Under the pieces are notes generated by a model that was not told the DNA's origin, ran no database searches, and saw nothing but the letters and a program-made list of their open reading frames with translations. From the NCBI GenBank assembly GCA_944393305.1, contig CALXZS010000054.1, positions 1-8,567 of the forward strand: a stretch of 8,567 nucleotides of DNA. The letters are read 5' to 3'. This document shows, piece by piece, positions 5,153 through 8,567 of the stretch. Numbering within the stretch: position 1 is the first letter of the stretch; each line of letters starts with the position of its first letter. The position numbers and the translations under genes were made by a program. The DNA comes from an uncultured Clostridia bacterium. GTDB lineage: Bacteria > Bacillota > Clostridia > TANB77 > CAG-508.

Positions 5153-7222
5153 TTATCTTACCGTTTGCATATATGATGTAGCTGTCATATCTTCTGTTAC
5201 TGACGCTGAATTCATTCCTAAATATTGTGCAAATATTTCTCTCGCTGTTGGTGCAGTATAACTTCCATGTTGTCCATCTTTTACAAATACTGCAACTGCA
5301 ATCTCTGGGTCATCATATGGTGCAAATCCAACAAACCATGCATTAGCATTACCATTTAAGTCTGTTGTTGCTGAACCTGTTTTACCACCAATTTCTATAT
5401 CAAAGTCTCTAAAATATGAATATGCAGTTCCTGAACCATCACTTGTAACTCCTCTCATACCTTCTTTAATTGCTTGGTAATTTGTTTCACTTATACTAAT
5501 ATCTGAACCGCTATTTCCACTAACTCCTAATTTTTCATTTACATATGAATTAATCTCATCTCTTGATACTTCTGTTCCATCAGCTTTTGTTATTGATTTG
5601 ACAATTGTTAAATCTAAATTTTTTCCGCCATTTGCTACCATGGCTGTATATTTAGCCATTTGAAGAGGTGTAAATGCATTATTAAGTTGTCCTATTGCTG
5701 CTTGAATTGTATATCCATCTACCCATGGATCCATTGTATCTTTTGATGCTAATGTTCCAGCTTCTTCTCCTGGTAATTCTATTCCTGTTTTTTGACCTAG
5801 TCCAAATGCTGTTGCTACTTGTGCTAACCTATCTATTCCAGTTCTTCTACCTGTTTCATAGAAAAAGTAGTTACATGATGCTTCAATTGCTTGTGTTACA
5901 TTAAGCCAACCATGTCCTCCTCTACGCCAACATACTGGTTGATAATCCCTATAATAAGTATATCTTCCTGTATCATTTATTCTTGTATTTACATCAATTG
6001 CACCACTTTCTAACCCTGCTATTGCTGTTACCATTTTGAACGTAGAACCAGGTGGAGATATTGATGAAATAGCTTTATTTATTAGTGGATGTCTCGAATC
6101 ATTTAAATAATTATTCCAGTTTTCTGTACTAATTCCATCTACAAATAATGACGGATCATAGTTTGGATAACTTGCCATTGCAAGTATTTCACCTGTTTTT
6201 ACATTTACTACTACTGCTGCTCCCTCTGATGCAGTTTCTGCTCCACTTAGTTCTCCTGTTTGCATCATTTCTATATTATGTGCTAAAGCATCTTCTGTAA
6301 TTTTTTGAAGATCTGCATCTATTGTAAGCATTATATCATTTCCTGCTATTGCTTCTTCCGAAACATATTCATCTGTTACAATACCATCTACTGACATGTC
6401 TATTTGTTTTACACCATCAGTTCCTTTTAGGTATTTTTCAAATACTTGCTCTATTCCTGTTTTTCCTGTAACATCATTTTGGTCATATATATCTTCATTA
6501 CCTTTTAACTCATCTTCACTTATAGGTCCAACATAGCCTAATATATGAGACGCAAGAGTTCCATATGGATAATATATAGTTGGTTCTGATGTAGTATTTA
6601 TTCCTGGGAAACTAGCTCCCATTTCATTAATTTTTGCTAAACTTGCATTACTTATATTTGAAGCAAGTTCCACAGATTTTGTATTACTATATCCATCTTT
6701 TTCAATTTCATATCTAAGTGTAATTATTTTTAAAGCTTCATCCACATTTTCATTAGTTACTTCGTATTTTTCTTTGAAGTAGTTAAAACAAGCTTCTGCG
6801 TCATAACCCTCATCTAATTTATTAGCTTGTTTAAATGTTTTTACTGCTTCTTCATTTTCAAATGCATATGGATTTACTGTAATAGGAAAACTGTCTACAT
6901 ATTCATCTCCATTTTCTTCTAATGTTGTTGCTAAAAGTAATAAAGCATTATTTAAAGTTCCATTATCTACTTTTGTCTTATAGATTTCCACATTATATAC
7001 CAATTTTGTGGATACAAGTTTTTCTCCACTACTATCTAATATATTTCCTCTTGCTGCTTTTATGGTTGTTTCTCTTGTAAGTCTAGTATTTGATTCTTCT
7101 CGATACTCTTGACCATGCACTATTTGCAAATTAAATAATTGTAGCAAAAGTATGATTCCTATTATGTATACAATCGCCATTAAAATATTATATCTTAATT
7201 TGCTTTCTCCTTTTTTTCCCAT
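5153..7222 (-). CDS. mrdA: Penicillin-binding protein 2 (elongasome transpeptidase)
   Basis: This class B PBP cross-links peptidoglycan during side-wall growth, working with RodA and the MreB/C/D complex outside the membrane. Its 689 residues compare with 633 in E. coli PBP2; the extra length seems to lie in the N-terminal part. A single membrane anchor spans about 13-33. The N-terminal pedestal region begins with RGNILDSSGE (58-67), the typical class B R-G-x-I-x-D-x-x-G motif. The transpeptidase domain has all three active-site motifs: S393-T-F-K396 (nucleophile Ser393), S449-C-N451 and K614-T-G616, followed by WFVGFAPYDDPEIAVAV. The Cys in the SxN motif is an allowed middle residue. The ATG has AGGGAGG four bases upstream, 14 bp after mreD, so it is co-transcribed with mreC and mreD. 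The location in the mre cluster supports PBP2 rather than a division or sporulation PBP; the symbol is by position and motif. Bacillus relatives use names such as pbpA or pbpH. Confidence 0.93.
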   Translation of the reverse strand: MGKKGESKLRYNILMAIVYIIGIILLLQLFNLQIVHGQEYREESNTRLTRETTIKAARGNILDSSGEKLVSTKLVYNVEIYKTKVDNGTLNNALLLLATTLEENGDEYVDSFPITVNPYAFENEEAVKTFKQANKLDEGYDAEACFNYFKEKYEVTNENVDEALKIITLRYEIEKDGYSNTKSVELASNISNASLAKINEMGASFPGINTTSEPTIYYPYGTLASHILGYVGPISEDELKGNEDIYDQNDVTGKTGIEQVFEKYLKGTDGVKQIDMSVDGIVTDEYVSEEAIAGNDIMLTIDADLQKITEDALAHNIEMMQTGELSGAETASEGAAVVVNVKTGEILAMASYPNYDPSLFVDGISTENWNNYLNDSRHPLINKAISSISPPGSTFKMVTAIAGLESGAIDVNTRINDTGRYTYYRDYQPVCWRRGGHGWLNVTQAIEASCNYFFYETGRRTGIDRLAQVATAFGLGQKTGIELPGEEAGTLASKDTMDPWVDGYTIQAAIGQLNNAFTPLQMAKYTAMVANGGKNLDLTIVKSITKADGTEVSRDEINSYVNEKLGVSGNSGSDISISETNYQAIKEGMRGVTSDGSGTAYSYFRDFDIEIGGKTGSATTDLNGNANAWFVGFAPYDDPEIAVAVFVKDGQHGSYTAPTAREIFAQYLGMNSASVTEDMTATSYMQTVR

Positions 7223-7236
7223 TTTTCCTCCCTTAA

Positions 7237-7770
7237 TTAAAAATATCTAGTAAGGATTTTTTTGCCTTTAAAAGAGTCTTCTATATAATAGCCCAATTTG
7301 CGAATTATTGGATAAAAGATTATTATTAACAATGTACCAAAAATAATTTCTACAAATAGAGTTAGTGCAAAAGTTAGTATTTCTGGATCTGCTCCTCCTG
7401 CAAATATTTTTACAAGATATACTGCTATTTCATATAATATTGTACTACCTGCCACCATCAAAATTATTGTAACTCTACTGTCTTTTGAAAAGTTTTTGTC
7501 AAAATATTCACCAAGTAAACCTATTATTCCTAAGAATACTGATGTAAAACCAATACTATTTCCTATTGTTAAATCTATTATTATTCCAAATATTATTCCA
7601 AAAATTCCACCCATTTTATTTCCAACGAAAAGTCCTATAAATAGTGTTAGAAATACAAATAGATTTGGCATTATTCCTCCAATATTAAACCAAGAAAAGA
7701 AATTAGATTGTAAAAAGTAAATTAAAAAAAACAATAATAATATAATTATAATAACTTTAAATTTTCTCAA
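7237..7770 (-). CDS. mreD: Rod shape-determining protein MreD (TTG start)
   Basis: This integral membrane protein of the elongasome links MreC to the PBP2/RodA machinery. Its 177 residues are typical for the family. About six hydrophobic segments can be seen (roughly 6-21, 33-50, 53-69, 73-87, 100-122 and 132-157), with the family-typical MPNLFVFLTLFIGLF region at 34-48 and a basic C-terminus (FKGKKILTRYF). The start is TTG at 7768-7770: AAAGGAG (7777-7783) lies six bases upstream, and the next in-frame Met, at residue 34, would delete the first membrane segment. The ribosome binding site overlaps the mreC stop, with only 11 bp between the genes, suggesting coupled translation. Sequence conservation in MreD is low, so the call rests on topology, size and position between mreC and PBP2. 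Confidence 0.9.
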   Translation of the reverse strand: MRKFKVIIIILLLFFLIYFLQSNFFSWFNIGGIMPNLFVFLTLFIGLFVGNKMGGIFGIIFGIIIDLTIGNSIGFTSVFLGIIGLLGEYFDKNFSKDSRVTIILMVAGSTILYEIAVYLVKIFAGGADPEILTFALTLFVEIIFGTLLIIIFYPIIRKLGYYIEDSFKGKKILTRYF

Positions 7771-7781
7771 TTTTCTCTCCT

Positions 7782-8567
7782 TTATTGTTCTGTTATAACT
7801 AATACTGTTTCTAAACTAGAAAAATCTGTTGATACTTCTATTTCTGCATATTTATCTGCTTCATTTTGTGTATTTATTACAGATTTCACATTTCCAATTA
7901 GTATTCCTTTTGGATATATTCCCCCAAGACCTGATGTTACAACTTCATCTCCTTGAAGAATTGTACTATCTGCTGGAATATATGTTGCTCTTAAAATGTC
8001 TGTGCTATTTAAAGTTCCTTTTAGAATTACACTATCTTGAACATTTGAAATATTTGCACTAACATTGCTTGCTGTATCTATAATTGTTTGAATTTTGGCA
8101 GTATCATTTGTTACTGAAATTACGTGTCCCACTAATCCAGATTCTGAAATAACTGGCATATTTACATCAATTCCATCATCTGTTCCTGCGTTTATAACAA
8201 TTATTTTATCATAATTACTAAAACTTCTTTGAATAACATATGCTGGAACAGTGGTATATGAAGAATATTTATCTTTTAAATTAACATATTCTTTAAGTGT
8301 GTTATTTTCAGATTTTAGTATTTCTAATTCTCTTAATTGTTCTTGCAAATTGCTATTTTCTTCTTTTAATTGTTGATTTTCACTTTTTAAAGTTTCAATA
8401 TCACTTAACTCTTGTTCATTACCTGATATTTTGTTTTTCAAATATATAATTCCATTTTGTATTGGCATAAATAGTTTTCCTACTGCATTTTCCATTGCTG
8501 ACAAATTTCCAGTGCTAATATTTGAAACAATTACTACAATTATTAAAATTATAACAGTTATAATAAT
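7782..8567 (-). CDS. mreC: Rod shape-determining protein MreC (5' end off window)
   Basis: MreC is a bitopic protein whose extracellular domain activates PBP2 and scaffolds the elongasome. The frame is open to the window edge; 261 residues are visible. The visible N-terminus is a membrane segment (3 Ile, Thr, then an Ile/Val/Leu run, to about 8525) followed by SNISTGNLSAMENAVGK. A coiled coil rich in Glu, Leu, Lys and Asn lies at about 8280-8410, the usual dimerisation helix. Two small beta barrels follow, with VINAGTDDGIDVNMPVI, GLVGHVISV and the hallmark DEVVTSGLGGIYPKGILIG near 7905-7945. The TTG at 8502-8504 is not the real start: the frame and the membrane segment continue upstream, and the true start is probably a few residues beyond the window. 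It is the first gene of the visible operon; mreB or radC would be expected next, off the window. Confidence 0.94.
   Translation of the reverse strand: MIITVIILIIVVIVSNISTGNLSAMENAVGKLFMPIQNGIIYLKNKISGNEQELSDIETLKSENQQLKEENSNLQEQLRELEILKSENNTLKEYVNLKDKYSSYTTVPAYVIQRSFSNYDKIIVINAGTDDGIDVNMPVISESGLVGHVISVTNDTAKIQTIIDTASNVSANISNVQDSVILKGTLNSTDILRATYIPADSTILQGDEVVTSGLGGIYPKGILIGNVKSVINTQNEADKYAEIEVSTDFSSLETVLVITEQ

Noticed and set aside
5695..5904. Plus-strand open frame of 69 codons
   Set aside because: Antisense to the PBP2 transpeptidase domain around the SCN motif; Leu-rich composition comes from the opposite strand.
7496..8062. Plus-strand open frames at 7496-7720 and 7829-8062
   Set aside because: Antisense to mreD and mreC, which are well supported; no ribosome binding sites.
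7782..8504. A complete mreC beginning at the TTG at 8504
   Set aside because: The frame continues to the window edge and the upstream codons encode the expected membrane anchor, so the gene is cut by the window rather than starting here.

Overview
The window is AT-rich (roughly 30 % G+C) with strong AGGAGG-type ribosome binding sites, sigma-A-like promoters with 17-bp spacers and the standard code (TGA is used as a stop). Together with a MreC/MreD/PBP2 cluster joined to MinC, this points to a rod-shaped, Gram-positive low-GC Firmicute, most likely a clostridial lineage, possibly an uncultured gut one. The taxonomic guess is inference.

Left part (1-2889, minus): the N-terminal 963 codons of a very large secreted or surface protein with a signal peptide and repeated DUF11/CARDB-like beta-sandwich segments. 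Its C-terminus lies outside the window. It has its own clear promoter and starts the leftward arm of a divergent intergenic region.

Middle (2890-4428): a gene-free divergent region of about 530 bp holds two opposing promoters and an unexplained 129-bp element, a GC-rich core enclosed by 31-bp AT-rich inverted arms. Then come two plus-strand genes with overlapping stop and start: a 217-residue protein with an extreme Asn-rich central tract and a 53-residue hydrophobic protein. A second structured element of about 124 bp (AT-rich inverted arms around nested hairpins) lies between this pair and the convergent minC. These elements and the two-gene cassette are the least explained parts of the window.

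Right part (4403-8567, minus): the cell-shape operon mreC (5' end off the window) - mreD - PBP2 (mrdA-like), tightly spaced at 11 and 14 bp, followed after 97 bp by minC with its own near-consensus promoter and a rho-independent terminator that includes the minC stop codon. MreC and MreD organise the elongasome, PBP2 is its transpeptidase, and MinC inhibits FtsZ assembly, so the cluster links side-wall growth to division-site choice. minD and minE, which often follow minC in clostridial clusters, are absent here because transcription ends and a convergent gene follows. I see no tRNA, rRNA, CRISPR array, insertion sequence or recognisable defence or biosynthetic system.
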